This document shows positions 9,263-17,759 of a stretch of 64,000 nucleotides of DNA, piece after piece. This stretch comes from Sulfurospirillum multivorans DSM 12446. Its GTDB lineage: Bacteria > Campylobacterota > Campylobacteria > Campylobacterales > Sulfurospirillaceae. How positions within the stretch are numbered: position 1 is the first letter of the stretch; every line of letters starts with the position of its first letter. A program made the translations under genes and the position numbers. Under the pieces are notes generated by a model. The model saw only the letters and a list, made by a program, of their open reading frames with translations. It did no database searches and had not been told where the DNA came from. The stretch spans positions 496,001-560,000 of the forward strand of contig NZ_CP007201.1 in NCBI RefSeq assembly GCF_000568815.1. Direction: 5' to 3'.

Positions 9263-9499
9263 ATGAATCCAAACGAAATAGAGATCGATCAAGAGCTTGC
9301 TAAACTCATTGACGCTCGAGATGCTTTTATGGCGTATATTGACACACAGGTTCCAAAAGACAGCAAAGGGATCGCGTTTGATTTTTCAAGCGCCCCAATG
9401 CTCGATGCAAAAACGGTGTATGAACATTTTTACAAACTCGATTACCAAGCCCGTAAAATCAGGGGTTTTGTAATCCGTAATCTTGGGGTGAAAGCGTAG
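9263..9499 (+). CDS. Small conserved-looking protein, function unknown
   Basis: Protein of 78 residues, soluble, acidic N-terminus, no recognised motif (it contains KGIAFDFSSAPMLDAKTVYE). It lies 9 bases after the peptidase gene and 4 bases before alr. AGGATAGAAG upstream gives a ribosome site for the ATG at 9263. Its place inside a tight cell-wall operon suggests that it is real and co-expressed, but no function can be assigned. Confidence 0.7.
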   Translation: MNPNEIEIDQELAKLIDARDAFMAYIDTQVPKDSKGIAFDFSSAPMLDAKTVYEHFYKLDYQARKIRGFVIRNLGVKA

Positions 9500-9503
9500 A
9501 GAC

Positions 9504-10532
9504 ATGGCATTTATTACGATTAATAAAGCACACTTTTTTCATAATCTTGATCTTTTGTGTGCCAAAGCTGGGGGCAAAACAAAGCTCATGGCGGTTTTAA
9601 AAGATAACGCGTATGGGCATGATCTGAGGACAATGGCAGAACTAGCCGCTGAGTACGGTCTGCTTCGCGCAGCGGTTAAAAACATCGAAGAAGCAGAATC
9701 GATCGCTGATCTGTTTGAAGAGGTTTTGGTGTTAGTCGATCATCCTACATGTAAAACACTTTCTCCTTCCATTTCATTTGCAACACACTCTTATGAAGCG
9801 CTTCAAGCACTTCCTGAAGGTGCTTCGATTCATCTCAGTCTTGATTCGGGGATGCACCGCAATGGCATTAAGGAAGAGGACATTGAAGCGGCGATGGCAT
9901 TGATACATGCTAAAAAATTGCGCTTAAAAGGGGTCTTTACTCATTTTAGAAGTGCGGATGAGCTGAACAGTGAACTTTTCTGGCAACGCGCCAATTTTGA
10001 GCGCGCGAAACTCAAAATCAAAGCGATTGCACAAGCGTATGGAATGCCATCCATTGCCTTTCACTCGTGCAACTCCGCAGCGCTCTTGCGTGTAAGCTCG
10101 ATTGGGAGCGATGATTATGCCCGTTCAGGCATCGCGATGTATGGCTACACCACGCTTCCTTCTTCCATCGCTTCGTTTGATCTCAAACCAGTTCTTGCAC
10201 TCTGGGCAGAAAAACTGAGTTCTCGCATCTTGAAACAAGGAGAACGCGTTGGATACGGTGGGGTTTATGAAGCCAAAGAGGACGAACTGATCTCTACCTA
10301 TGACATTGGCTATGGGGATGGGTTTTTTCGTTTTGATGGCTTTACGCCTGTTCCAATGGCAGATGGCAGTCTCACCAAAGGGCGCATGTCTATGGACAGT
10401 TTTTGCCTTGGAGGCGATGCCAAAAAGGTGTGCATGTTTGAGGATGCAAACCCTTTGGCGAAGCAGTTTAACACAATCAGTTATGAGATCATCACGAAGC
10501 TCTATCCTGCGTTAAAGCGAGTTATTATTTAA
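9504..10532 (+). CDS. alr: Alanine racemase
   Basis: PLP-dependent racemase making D-alanine for peptidoglycan. Of 342 residues, K33 in AVLKDNAYGH is the PLP lysine. The barrel continues with SLDSGMHRNGI and FHSCNSAALL. The catalytic tyrosine motif is seen as RVGYGGVYEA, followed by DIGYGDGFFR and GRMSMDSF. It is slightly shorter than the usual 360-370 residues. It is the last gene of the plus-strand cell-wall operon and is followed by a hairpin (10575-10593). A near-copy of the palindrome (CTACATGTAAAA, about 9746-9757) encodes PTCK. Confidence 0.95.
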   Translation: MAFITINKAHFFHNLDLLCAKAGGKTKLMAVLKDNAYGHDLRTMAELAAEYGLLRAAVKNIEEAESIADLFEEVLVLVDHPTCKTLSPSISFATHSYEALQALPEGASIHLSLDSGMHRNGIKEEDIEAAMALIHAKKLRLKGVFTHFRSADELNSELFWQRANFERAKLKIKAIAQAYGMPSIAFHSCNSAALLRVSSIGSDDYARSGIAMYGYTTLPSSIASFDLKPVLALWAEKLSSRILKQGERVGYGGVYEAKEDELISTYDIGYGDGFFRFDGFTPVPMADGSLTKGRMSMDSFCLGGDAKKVCMFEDANPLAKQFNTISYEIITKLYPALKRVII

Positions 10533-10574
10533 CGGATGCTACGCACCTTTTTTTCTCTCATTGTTGAAGATACC

Positions 10575-10593
10575 GTTACGCAAACGGCGTAAC
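10575..10593. terminator. Hairpin between convergent alr and GGDEF gene
   Basis: GTTACGC, a five-base loop, then GCGTAAC forms a 7-bp stem in the gap between two converging genes. There is no strong T-tract. Confidence 0.45.
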
Positions 10594-10594
10594 A

Positions 10595-11848
10595 TTAATG
10601 ATTTAACTCTGTGGTTTGAAGTTTTACCTCGATGGCATTGCCCTCTTTGGCTGAGGCTGCAACAAGGGCACTCTCGGCTCTGGCTTTAAAGCTACCGATG
10701 GTGTCTTTGGGCGAAATCGAGGTGATGCCATAACTGCAACTGATTTTGCCTACTCTGGCAAATTTGGTCTCATCTAAAATCGCTTGAAGTTTTTTAGCCA
10801 CGCGTTGACCTGCGCGAAAATCAACATCAGGCAGGAGCAGGGCGAATTGGTCATTGCTCCACTTTCCAAAAATATCCACTTCACGTGTATGTTTAATCAC
10901 TAACTGTATAAAATCTTTTTTAAGGGTTGTCACCACTTCTGCTGGAAAAACTTTGGTGAGGTTTTTGAGCATCGTAATGTCGATCAGAACCAGCGTTAAT
11001 TGGGTGTGGTAGCGTTTATGACGTTTGTACTCTTGATCGATGTGCTCTTGCACTTTAGAGAAGTTAATGATATTGAGCACCTTGTCAAAATGACTCGTTG
11101 TATCGCTGGAGTATTGCGAATTGAGGTTTTGCAAGAGCTCTTTTTTCGCAGCGATGGAGAGTGCAAATGTCAGCATCTGCGTGCATTTTTCGATCATATC
11201 TGTCTGTTCTTCAAGAAATTTTGCATTACTGCTAGCAAGAACAAGATTGCCTAAAGCGGTTTCACTGCGAGGCTCTTTTAACGCAAAGCTAAAAAGCGTG
11301 ACCGGTCTGTTCTCTACCTTAACGCTCTCTTTGGATGTCATGCGCTTTTCCAAAAAACAGTTAATGGCAAACGTCTCAACAGCACTTCTTGAGGGGTTTG
11401 TACGAAACGGTAAAATCTCTTTTGAGCGAAATGTGGCTTTGATAAACTCATTTTCATTGTAAAGGCTTAGACTCTCTTTGTTGTAGATAAACAGCAGACT
11501 TGATTCAAGATGCAGGCTCTCTTCAAGCATTTCAAGCGCTTTGATCACATTAATCCGAGTCGAGAGTGAGGAGAAGAGAATGTCTGAAATACGCTGCAAC
11601 TCTGCAAATTCATTGGGAGGTATGGGCGCATTTTTATCCATACGCTGTTTGAAAAAAAGCGGTGTTAGGGTGAGCGTAAAGAGAAGTCCTGCGGTTAAGA
11701 GTTTAATGAAAATAAGAGTGTGCGGCGTTTGGAGTAAAATCTCATCGATCAACGAAGAGCCATAAAGCGATACACTGGTATACGCATCAAGAAACCAATA
11801 GAGTAATGTGATAAGAGAAGCAAGGATAAAATAGTGTTGTTTGCTCAT
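10595..11848 (-). CDS. Membrane protein with degenerate GGDEF domain
   Basis: From the ATG at 11848 (GAGAGG upstream) the protein has about 417 residues: two N-terminal transmembrane helices (about 8-25 and 48-66), a GAF-like middle region (about 85-235), and a GGDEF-type domain (about 265-410). The active-site loop reads GKWSNDQF instead of GGDEF/GGEEF, so cyclase activity is doubtful. The inhibitory-site motif REVD, placed as RxxD six to nine residues before the loop, is kept. This is the pattern expected of a c-di-GMP-binding receptor rather than an enzyme (inference). It is probably co-transcribed with the small genes upstream and rsmG. An upstream start at 11938 would overlap the preceding gene. 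Confidence 0.85.
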   Translation of the reverse strand: MSKQHYFILASLITLLYWFLDAYTSVSLYGSSLIDEILLQTPHTLIFIKLLTAGLLFTLTLTPLFFKQRMDKNAPIPPNEFAELQRISDILFSSLSTRINVIKALEMLEESLHLESSLLFIYNKESLSLYNENEFIKATFRSKEILPFRTNPSRSAVETFAINCFLEKRMTSKESVKVENRPVTLFSFALKEPRSETALGNLVLASSNAKFLEEQTDMIEKCTQMLTFALSIAAKKELLQNLNSQYSSDTTSHFDKVLNIINFSKVQEHIDQEYKRHKRYHTQLTLVLIDITMLKNLTKVFPAEVVTTLKKDFIQLVIKHTREVDIFGKWSNDQFALLLPDVDFRAGQRVAKKLQAILDETKFARVGKISCSYGITSISPKDTIGSFKARAESALVAASAKEGNAIEVKLQTTELNH

Positions 11849-11858
11849 ATACCTCTCG

Positions 11859-12236
11859 TTAAAGTGATGTAATACCAGTTTCAAATAAGATGCCATCGAT
11901 GGCATGAGACGCTGTAAATTCGATCTCATTCTCATCACTGCTTAAAAGTAACACTTTGCCATCAAAAAGGTAATCATCGGCAATTTTTTGCGCGTGAAGG
12001 GCTAAGCTTTTATCGACGACAAAGTAAGAAGCACCTAACGCATTGGCAAAAATGAGCTCTTTAATATGCCTTACATGTAAAGCAAACGTAACCTTTTGTT
12101 CGACACAATAGGCCGATAATGCAGGCTCAAACTCAAACAGAACCACGGCATTAGAAGGTGTTTTGGCAATCTCTTCAACAGAGGCAACTTTGTAAAAAGG
12201 CTCGCTGGAAATAAGTTCATGACCGATCAGTATCAT
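11859..12236 (-). CDS. Conserved-looking hypothetical protein downstream of rsmG
   Basis: Soluble protein of about 125 residues (MILIGHELISSEPFYK...), unrecognised. The ATG at 12236 overlaps the stop of the upstream gene (TAATG), supporting this start over the longer reading. The alternation of hydrophobic and charged blocks (NAVVLFEF, SYFVVDKSLA, GKVLLLSSD) suggests a small alpha/beta fold. An internal TTACATGTAA (12071-12080) encodes LHVR. Function unknown; position in a rsmG operon suggests a housekeeping role. Confidence 0.7.
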   Translation of the reverse strand: MILIGHELISSEPFYKVASVEEIAKTPSNAVVLFEFEPALSAYCVEQKVTFALHVRHIKELIFANALGASYFVVDKSLALHAQKIADDYLFDGKVLLLSSDENEIEFTASHAIDGILFETGITSL

Positions 12237-12466
12237 TAGGGCAACCTTGCACACTCTTTCGAGCAGTAAAAAAGTCCATCTTTGATGATGGCCTCTTTGT
12301 GGCTGATAAAGGTTGAACACGCATGGCACTCGACCATTGTTTCACCTTCTAGAACTTTTTTAGAGGCACTTTTTTGAATATCGTCTTTACGGCTATTTTT
12401 GAAAAAAAAGATATAAATCAGAAAGATGACACCGGCAAACAACGCAATTTTAATTAACATTAACAT
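12236..12466 (-). CDS. Small membrane-anchored zinc-ribbon protein (PP0621-like)
   Basis: Protein of 76 residues: an N-terminal membrane helix (about 4-22), a basic stretch, then a metal-binding end with ECHACSTF (C-x2-C) and YCSKEC (C-x3-C), as in small TRASH/zinc-ribbon proteins such as PP0621. It overlaps the rsmG stop by 17 bases and the next gene by one base. AAGGA lies six bases before the ATG at 12466. The molecular role is unknown. Confidence 0.7.
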   Translation of the reverse strand: MLMLIKIALFAGVIFLIYIFFFKNSRKDDIQKSASKKVLEGETMVECHACSTFISHKEAIIKDGLFYCSKECARLP

Positions 12467-13019
12467 CCTTCATAACAAGATAATAGCGTTTATCACGCTG
12501 GTAAACCTGACAATTTTTTAGCCCTTGAATCTCTTCATCGACCAATTCGCCTTTGTAAAACAGAAGCGTCGTCTTTGGATCAATAAAGTTTTGACACAAT
12601 TTTACCAACATTTTAGTGTTCGTAACCGCGCGTGAGCTAATCAGATCGACCTGAAAAGGCGTGACTTTTTCAACTCTGTTGGTCGATACATCGACATTTT
12701 TGAGTTCCAGTGTAGTTTTGGCTAAATGCAAGAACGCACTTTTCTTCGCAATCGGCTCAAACAGCGTAAAATGAACGTGTGGCAGAGCAAGGGCGAGTAA
12801 AAGACCGGGAAATCCAGCCCCCGTGCCTATGTCAATCGCACGTTTTAATTCATTTACATGTAAATACTGCAAAGGGTAAATGCTATCGTCCACATTTCTC
12901 AGCACCACCTCTTTGCTCTTCGCCCCAGAGATATTGTGGGTTTGGTTGTACTGAAGCAGAAGGGTCGAAAACAGATCCACATCCTGCCAAAATGTATCGG
13001 GAAGCACGTATGCAGCCAT
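12450..13019 (-). CDS. rsmG: 16S rRNA (guanine-N7) methyltransferase RsmG
   Basis: SAM-dependent methylation of the 530 loop of 16S rRNA. Of 189 residues, the SAM-binding motif is AIDIGTGAGFPGLLLA (about 65-80), followed by the acidic FTLFEP strand and the family's DLISSRAVTN segment. The N-terminal NISGAKSKEVVLRNVDDS matches the RsmG start region. Length is normal for Campylobacterota. A TTTACATGTAAA (12853-12864) encodes LHVN. First gene of a minus-strand run with two small genes and the degenerate GGDEF gene. Confidence 0.94.
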   Translation of the reverse strand: MAAYVLPDTFWQDVDLFSTLLLQYNQTHNISGAKSKEVVLRNVDDSIYPLQYLHVNELKRAIDIGTGAGFPGLLLALALPHVHFTLFEPIAKKSAFLHLAKTTLELKNVDVSTNRVEKVTPFQVDLISSRAVTNTKMLVKLCQNFIDPKTTLLFYKGELVDEEIQGLKNCQVYQRDKRYYLVMKDVNVN

Positions 13020-13155
13020 TGCCTAAAACCTTGTGTATTATTTCGTCTCTTTATGGTAGCAAAATAGCGATTAATGAGCGATTAATCTCTGAAAGCAGGA
13101 GCGTTAAACGGTAAAACTAATTGTTTCTATTTAGCATTCATTTAGTAAGAAGCAG

Positions 13156-13161
13156 TAGAAT
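13156..13161 (+). promoter_or_regulatory. Putative -10 (TAGAAT) for sodB
   Basis: TAGAAT lies 35 bases before the sodB ATG; AAAGGAG precedes the start codon directly. Confidence 0.35.
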
Positions 13162-13196
13162 GAATCGTATCTAAATTTTAAATAAAGGAGTTTTTT

Positions 13197-13793
13197 ATGG
13201 CTATTACTTTACCGGCACTTCCTTACGAAGCTAACGCACTAGAACCTCACATCTCAGCCAATACCCTTGGATTTCATCATGGAAAGCATCATCAAACTTA
13301 TGTTACCAATCTGAACAATCTTATCCAAGGCACTGAACTTGCCGAGGAGAGTCTTGAAAAGATCATTTTAGCGGTTGCCAATAAACCTGAAAAAATGGGT
13401 ATTTTTAACAATGCTGCTCAAGTTTGGAACCATACGTTTTACTGGAACTGTATGAAAAAAGGCGGCGGTGGCGCTCCAAGTGGCGCGATTGCGACTAAAA
13501 TCACCGAAGATTTTGGAAGTTTTGACACGTTTGTCGAAGCGTTTAAAAGCGCAGGACTCACACAATTTGGTAGCGGTTGGGCATGGCTTGTACTTGAAGG
13601 TGGAAAACTGAAAATCACCAAAACTGCCAATGCTGACACACCTCTCGCACACGATCAAAAAGCGATTTTAACCGTCGATGTTTGGGAGCATGCGTATTAT
13701 CTGGATTATCAAAACAAACGTGCTGATTATTTGGATGTTTTCTTGAAAAGTCTTGTCAATTGGGATTTTGCTAACGCAAATTTAAAAGCATAA
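13197..13793 (+). CDS. sodB: Superoxide dismutase (Fe)
   Basis: Cytoplasmic iron superoxide dismutase, 198 residues. Metal ligands are recognisable in GFHHGKHHQTY (His 27), QVWNHTFYW, and DVWEHAYYLDY (Asp and His). The sequence FGSGWAWLV with the AQVWNHTFYW context favours the Fe type. It is a single gene with its own ribosome site AAAGGAG. It is followed by a pair of inverted palindromes (13809-13842) that separates it from mscL on the other strand. Expected role: oxygen tolerance in a microaerobic or anaerobic organism. Confidence 0.95.
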   Translation: MAITLPALPYEANALEPHISANTLGFHHGKHHQTYVTNLNNLIQGTELAEESLEKIILAVANKPEKMGIFNNAAQVWNHTFYWNCMKKGGGGAPSGAIATKITEDFGSFDTFVEAFKSAGLTQFGSGWAWLVLEGGKLKITKTANADTPLAHDQKAILTVDVWEHAYYLDYQNKRADYLDVFLKSLVNWDFANANLKA

Positions 13794-13808
13794 GACGTTT
13801 TTTTTCTG

Positions 13809-13842
13809 TTTACATGTAAAGTGTTTTGGCTTTACATGTAAA
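13809..13842. terminator. Paired TTTACATGTAAA palindromes forming a hairpin between sodB and mscL
   Basis: Two full copies (13809-13820 and 13831-13842) lie 10 bases apart. With flanks they read GTTTACATGTAAAG and CTTTACATGTAAAC, so the pair can also form a 14-bp stem with an 8-base loop. It is followed by CGCTTTTTT in the + direction. The place (between convergent genes) and the T-run suit a terminator. Confidence 0.7.
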
Positions 13843-13849
13843 CGCTTTT

Positions 13850-14278
13850 TTACACTTGTTCACTTCCACAATAAGGGCATTTTTTAGCCGCCACAGGGAT
13901 AGCCATAGCGCACTCTGGACATGTTTTAGTGATGGTTTCAGGTGCTTTTTTCGGAGCGATTTTTGAATACCCTTTGATCATCATAAACATGACAAAGCCT
14001 AAGATGACAAACGAGGTGAAGTCATTGAAAAAGACACCCAGTTTAATGGCAGGAGCTCCCGCTTTTTCCAAATCCGCCAAAGAAGCATACACTTTGCCAT
14101 CCAACGCAATGAAAAGCGATGAAAAATCCACATTGCCCAGCAGCAGACCAATGGGAGGCATAATCACGTTGGAGACAAGCGATTTGACAATGGTCGCAAA
14201 TGCCGCACCAAAGATAAATCCAACCGCCATATCGACCACATTACCTTTGAGTAAAAAATCACGAAATTCTTTGAACAT
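13850..14278 (-). CDS. mscL: Large-conductance mechanosensitive channel with C-terminal zinc ribbon
   Basis: Osmotic-shock release channel in the inner membrane, 142 residues. The N-terminus FKEFRDFLLKGNVVDMAVG and TM1 with the pore-lining GxxFGAAFATIV are typical; TM2 is around residues 87-105. Beyond the usual cytoplasmic helix the protein carries a short zinc-ribbon-like end with TCPEC and CPYCGSE (two C-x2-C pairs), giving it an extra C-terminal metal-binding tail. It is the last gene of a probable ribA-acetyltransferase-mscL operon. Confidence 0.94.
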   Translation of the reverse strand: MFKEFRDFLLKGNVVDMAVGFIFGAAFATIVKSLVSNVIMPPIGLLLGNVDFSSLFIALDGKVYASLADLEKAGAPAIKLGVFFNDFTSFVILGFVMFMMIKGYSKIAPKKAPETITKTCPECAMAIPVAAKKCPYCGSEQV

Positions 14279-14287
14279 GGGACTCCT

Positions 14288-14710
14288 TTAAAATAGATGT
14301 TTGACGAAGTATTTGGGAGATTCAACAAAGCCGTGGCGTTCGTAAAAACGGTGCGCATCTTTGCGTCTTTCATGGCAATGCACTTCGATGCGATCACACC
14401 CTTTCTCTTTGGCAATTTGACTTGCCAACGCTTCTAGTTCCGCCCCAATCTTGAGTGAGCGTGCCTTTTCATCCACGACAAAATAACTGATGCGCAAGAA
14501 GGAGCCTAAAAGTGCGATTTGAGGAATGACATGTAAAGACAGAAGTGCAACAACCTTGCCCTCAGATTCGTAGCAAAACAACAGTGCATCGGGGTTTTTG
14601 AGAAGCTCTTGGATACGCACGTGCATAAAAGCGTGGGTGTCTGCGTATCCTAGTTGTGCAAGAAGTGAGACAATGGCTTGGGCATCATCCACCGTAGCTT
14701 CGCGTATCAT
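14288..14710 (-). CDS. GNAT-family N-acetyltransferase
   Basis: Acetyl-CoA-dependent acetyltransferase of 140 residues. The N-terminus MIREATVDDAQAIVSLL and the acetyl-CoA loop RSLKIGAELEAL with the RFYERHGF end are family hallmarks. Substrate unknown. It lies 8 bases after ribA and 9 bases before mscL, suggesting one transcript. A degenerate palindrome copy (about 14527-14536) encodes SLHV. Confidence 0.85.
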   Translation of the reverse strand: MIREATVDDAQAIVSLLAQLGYADTHAFMHVRIQELLKNPDALLFCYESEGKVVALLSLHVIPQIALLGSFLRISYFVVDEKARSLKIGAELEALASQIAKEKGCDRIEVHCHERRKDAHRFYERHGFVESPKYFVKHLF

Positions 14711-14718
14711 TGTGACTC

Positions 14719-15282
14719 CTAAAGAAGATGTCCCATTTGCTCTTTTTTTGTTTTCAAATACCCTGCATTAAATTTATTGGAAGGGATAATGACAGGGATT
14801 CGCTCGACAATGTCAATGTTTTTCAAACTCTCAATTTTTTTAGGATTGTTGGTTAAAAGCTTAATTTTGGTGATCTTAAAATAGTCCAAAATAAACTCAA
14901 CCATCTCATAGGTGCGCTCATCATCTAAGAAGCCGAGTTGGTGGTTTGCTTCGATGGTGTTAAACCCTTTATCTTGCAGCGCGTACGCATTGACTTTGTT
15001 TAGAAGCCCAATGTTTCTGCCTTCCTGACGTAAATAAATGACCATTCCACCATTTTTTTCGATCGTGCTCAGTGCAAATTCGAGCTGATCGCGGCAGTCA
15101 CATTTGAGACTTCCTATGCTATCTCCGGTTAAACATTCACTGTGAACGCGCACCAACGGAATCTCTCCTAAAGGCTCTTTAAAAATGACTAAATGCTCTT
15201 TAATACCCTCTTTAAACGATTGGATTTTGAACGTCCCAAAACGTGATGGGAGGTTCGCAATCTCGGAAATTTCTATTTTCAT
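14719..15282 (-). CDS. ribA: GTP cyclohydrolase II
   Basis: First step of riboflavin synthesis: converts GTP to diaminoribosylamino-pyrimidinone phosphate and formate. Of 187 residues, the zinc ligands C50, C61 and C63 are seen in HSECLTGDSIGSLKCDCR. The catalytic region is YLRQEGRNIGLLNK and the nucleotide-binding end is LLTNNPKKIESL. It is a stand-alone RibA, not fused to RibB. It is divergent from hemB, as in Campylobacter, where ribA also neighbours hemB (from memory). Confidence 0.95.
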   Translation of the reverse strand: MKIEISEIANLPSRFGTFKIQSFKEGIKEHLVIFKEPLGEIPLVRVHSECLTGDSIGSLKCDCRDQLEFALSTIEKNGGMVIYLRQEGRNIGLLNKVNAYALQDKGFNTIEANHQLGFLDDERTYEMVEFILDYFKITKIKLLTNNPKKIESLKNIDIVERIPVIIPSNKFNAGYLKTKKEQMGHLL

Positions 15283-15304
15283 TTTCTTTTATATCCAGTT
15301 ATGC

Positions 15305-15310
15305 TAAAAT
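15305..15310 (+). promoter_or_regulatory. Putative -10 (TAAAAT) upstream of hemB
   Basis: TTATGCTAAAAT fits the TTnTGnTAnAAT-like promoter form; it lies 50 bases before the hemB ATG in the divergent ribA/hemB gap. Confidence 0.4.
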
Positions 15311-15360
15311 CACTACTTTTTATAACGAGTGGGTAATTTTAACCAAGATAAGGCAAAAGA

Positions 15361-16335
15361 ATGTTTAAAAGATTTAGAAGACTAAGGATGAACGCAACGC
15401 TTCGCTCTCTTGTTCGCGAAACAACACTGAGTATGGACGATTTTATTTATCCGTTATTTGCTAAAAGCGGCGAAGGGTTTAAAAAAGAGATCGGCTCGAT
15501 GCCAGGTGTTTTTCAGATGAGCATTGATGAGATTATAAAAGAGTGTGGAAGCTTGCAAGACCTTGGCATTAACTCGATTATTTTATTTGGAATTCCCGAA
15601 GTGAAAGACAGTGTGGGAAGCGACGCGCTGTGTGAGCATGGCATCATCGCTAGTACGATCAAAGCGGTTAAAAAAGCCTACCCAAACATGTTTGTCGTGA
15701 CCGATCTTTGCTTTTGTGAATTTACCGACCACGGACATTGCGGTATCTTAGACATCGAACATGAGAGCGTTGACAACGACGCAACACTCGAAATCTTAGC
15801 CAAACAAGCCCTCGTTCATGCGCACGCAGGTGCAGACATGATCGCTCCAAGTGGTATGATGGATGGTATGATCGAAGCGTTACGTGAAGCGCTGGATAGT
15901 GAAGGGTTTATCAACCTTCCGATCATGAGTTACTCGACTAAATTTGCCAGTGCATATTATGGACCATTCCGCGATGTAGCGGAGTCTGCTCCTTCTTTTG
16001 GTGATCGTAAAACCTACCAAATGGACCCTGCAAATAGAAGAGAAGCGATCGCCGAATCCGTGGAAGATGAGATGCAAGGGGCGGACATTTTGATGGTTAA
16101 ACCAGCTCTTGCGTACCTAGACATCATCCGTGATGTACGCAATGCAACATCGACTCCCTTGTGTATTTACAACGTGAGTGGCGAGTACGCGATGCTTAAA
16201 GCAGCTGGGCGTGCAGGCGTGATTGATTATGAGCGTGTGATGATGGAGACGATGATCGCGTTTAAACGTGCTGGGGCTGATATGATCATCAGTTACCACG
16301 CGAAAGAAGTAGCTGAAGTTTTAAGGAGAAAATAG
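15361..16335 (+). CDS. hemB: Delta-aminolevulinic acid dehydratase (porphobilinogen synthase)
   Basis: Condenses two aminolevulinates to porphobilinogen in haem synthesis. 324 residues. Metal-site cysteines lie in [15 protein letters not shown]; the Schiff-base lysines are in [16 protein letters not shown] and [12 protein letters not shown]. The typical N-terminal arm ([20 protein letters not shown]) is complete. It is the first gene of the tight hemB-argF-UPF0763-hemN-oxidoreductase run, one base before argF. Confidence 0.96.
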   Translation: MFKRFRRLRMNATLRSLVRETTLSMDDFIYPLFAKSGEGFKKEIGSMPGVFQMSIDEIIKECGSLQDLGINSIILFGIPEVKDSVGSDALCEHGIIASTIKAVKKAYPNMFVVTDLCFCEFTDHGHCGILDIEHESVDNDATLEILAKQALVHAHAGADMIAPSGMMDGMIEALREALDSEGFINLPIMSYSTKFASAYYGPFRDVAESAPSFGDRKTYQMDPANRREAIAESVEDEMQGADILMVKPALAYLDIIRDVRNATSTPLCIYNVSGEYAMLKAAGRAGVIDYERVMMETMIAFKRAGADMIISYHAKEVAEVLRRK

Positions 16336-16336
16336 G

Positions 16337-17263
16337 ATGAGACATTTTTTAACCCTCAAAGATTATAGTAAAGAAGAGATTTTAGAGATCATCGATTTGG
16401 CGATCAAGATCAAAAAACAGGCGAAAAAGGGGAAATTTAAACCCTACCTTGAAAATCAAACCTTAGGTATGATTTTTGAAAAAAGCAGCACCCGAACGCG
16501 TGTGAGTTTTGAAGTGGGCATCCATCAGCTTGGTGGAAAAGGATTGTTTCTCTCTTCTAACGACCTTCAGCTTGGACGTGGTGAGCCTATGAAAGACACG
16601 GCGCGTGTCATTAGCCGTATGGTTGACATGGTCATGATACGCACATTCGCGCAAAGCACTTTAGAAGAGTTTGCCGCTTATTCGCGTGTGCCTGTCATCA
16701 GCGGTTTGAGTGATTCGTACCACCCTGTTCAATTGATGGCAGATTATCTTACGATGGTCGAGTATAAAAAAGATCAAAACCCAATCGTAGCTTACGTGGG
16801 CGATGGCAATAATATGACCCATTCGTGGTTGATGATGGCTTCTAAACTGGGCTTTGAGCTTCGCGTCGCAACACCCAAAGGGTATGAAGTCGATGCGACC
16901 ATTTTAGAAGAAGCACTTGCTTTTGCCAAAGAGAGTGGCGCGGTGATTAAAATTGGTAATGACCCTAAAGAGGCGATCGCAGGTGCTACCGTTGTGACCA
17001 CAGACACATGGGTTTCAATGGGTCAAGAAGCGGAAAAAGCGAAGCGAATCGCTGATTTTCAAGGATTTATGGTCGATGATGCGATGATGGACTTGGCGCA
17101 AGACGATGCAATGTTTTTACACTGCTTACCAGCGTACCGCGACTATGAAGTGAGTGAAAGTGTCTTTGAAGCGCATGCCGATGAGATTTTTGATGAAGCA
17201 GAAAACAGACTGCATGCCCAAAAAGCCGTGATGGTATGGCTGGATAGGCATAGAAATAGCTAA
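16337..17263 (+). CDS. argF: Ornithine carbamoyltransferase
   Basis: Arginine biosynthesis: ornithine plus carbamoyl phosphate to citrulline. 308 residues. The carbamoyl-phosphate site is [12 protein letters not shown] (about 50-61); HPVQ and the ornithine-binding [13 protein letters not shown] follow. Its stop shares a base with the next start (TAATG). Order hemB-argF-unknown-hemN is shared with Campylobacter (from memory). Confidence 0.95.
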   Translation: MRHFLTLKDYSKEEILEIIDLAIKIKKQAKKGKFKPYLENQTLGMIFEKSSTRTRVSFEVGIHQLGGKGLFLSSNDLQLGRGEPMKDTARVISRMVDMVMIRTFAQSTLEEFAAYSRVPVISGLSDSYHPVQLMADYLTMVEYKKDQNPIVAYVGDGNNMTHSWLMMASKLGFELRVATPKGYEVDATILEEALAFAKESGAVIKIGNDPKEAIAGATVVTTDTWVSMGQEAEKAKRIADFQGFMVDDAMMDLAQDDAMFLHCLPAYRDYEVSESVFEAHADEIFDEAENRLHAQKAVMVWLDRHRNS

Positions 17264-17751
17264 TGGAATTTAAGCAACGAAAAGAGTTCAGGATGATAGA
17301 CAAAATTTCTAAGGGTTTGAGCCTCAGTAAACAAAAAGAACAGACGGTTTTAGAGATAACTCCCAGCGAGGAAGAGAGCACAAAACTTTTGCGCCTTAAA
17401 CGCGGTTCATGGGAGAATGCGAAAGAGCCATGGTTGGTGTATGATGAGAAGCAAAAGCTTCATGCGCTGCTCTCCATTGATACGCTGAGCAAAATGATAG
17501 AGCATTTTAAAAAAGCGGAGCAAGAAGCCCTCTTTTTAAAACTTGAAAAGAGCATTTTGCAGCATTTGCCACTCGATTTTAACGATGTTCTTACGGTGGC
17601 AATGGAAGAGATGAACAAAAGTAAAAAGAAAGACATAGACTTTAATAAATTGATCAAAAAGATCAAAAAGGATCACCCAAATCTCTTTTTAGATATTAAA
17701 GATCTCTATTTGCCTGAAGGGGCGAGTATTATCAGCGCGACTACGCGCTAG
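17263..17751 (+). CDS. UPF0763/DUF2603-family protein, function unknown
   Basis: Protein of 162 residues, rich in lysine and glutamate and mostly helical; no signal peptide or membrane segment. Position between argF and hemN and features such as LRLKRGSWENAKEPWLVYDE and the end LYLPEGASIIS fit the Campylobacterota-specific UPF0763 (DUF2603) family. The ATG at 17263 overlaps the argF stop (TAATG); an ATG at 17293 is an alternative. Function is not known; co-transcription with haem and arginine genes may just reflect operon crowding. Confidence 0.72.
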   Translation: MEFKQRKEFRMIDKISKGLSLSKQKEQTVLEITPSEEESTKLLRLKRGSWENAKEPWLVYDEKQKLHALLSIDTLSKMIEHFKKAEQEALFLKLEKSILQHLPLDFNDVLTVAMEEMNKSKKKDIDFNKLIKKIKKDHPNLFLDIKDLYLPEGASIISATTR

Positions 17752-17759
17752 GATGTAGC

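Noticed and set aside
11849-11938. Longer start for the degenerate GGDEF protein.
   Set aside because: It would overlap the end of the upstream gene by 80 bases, and the ATG at 11848 with GAGAGG gives a clean membrane segment.
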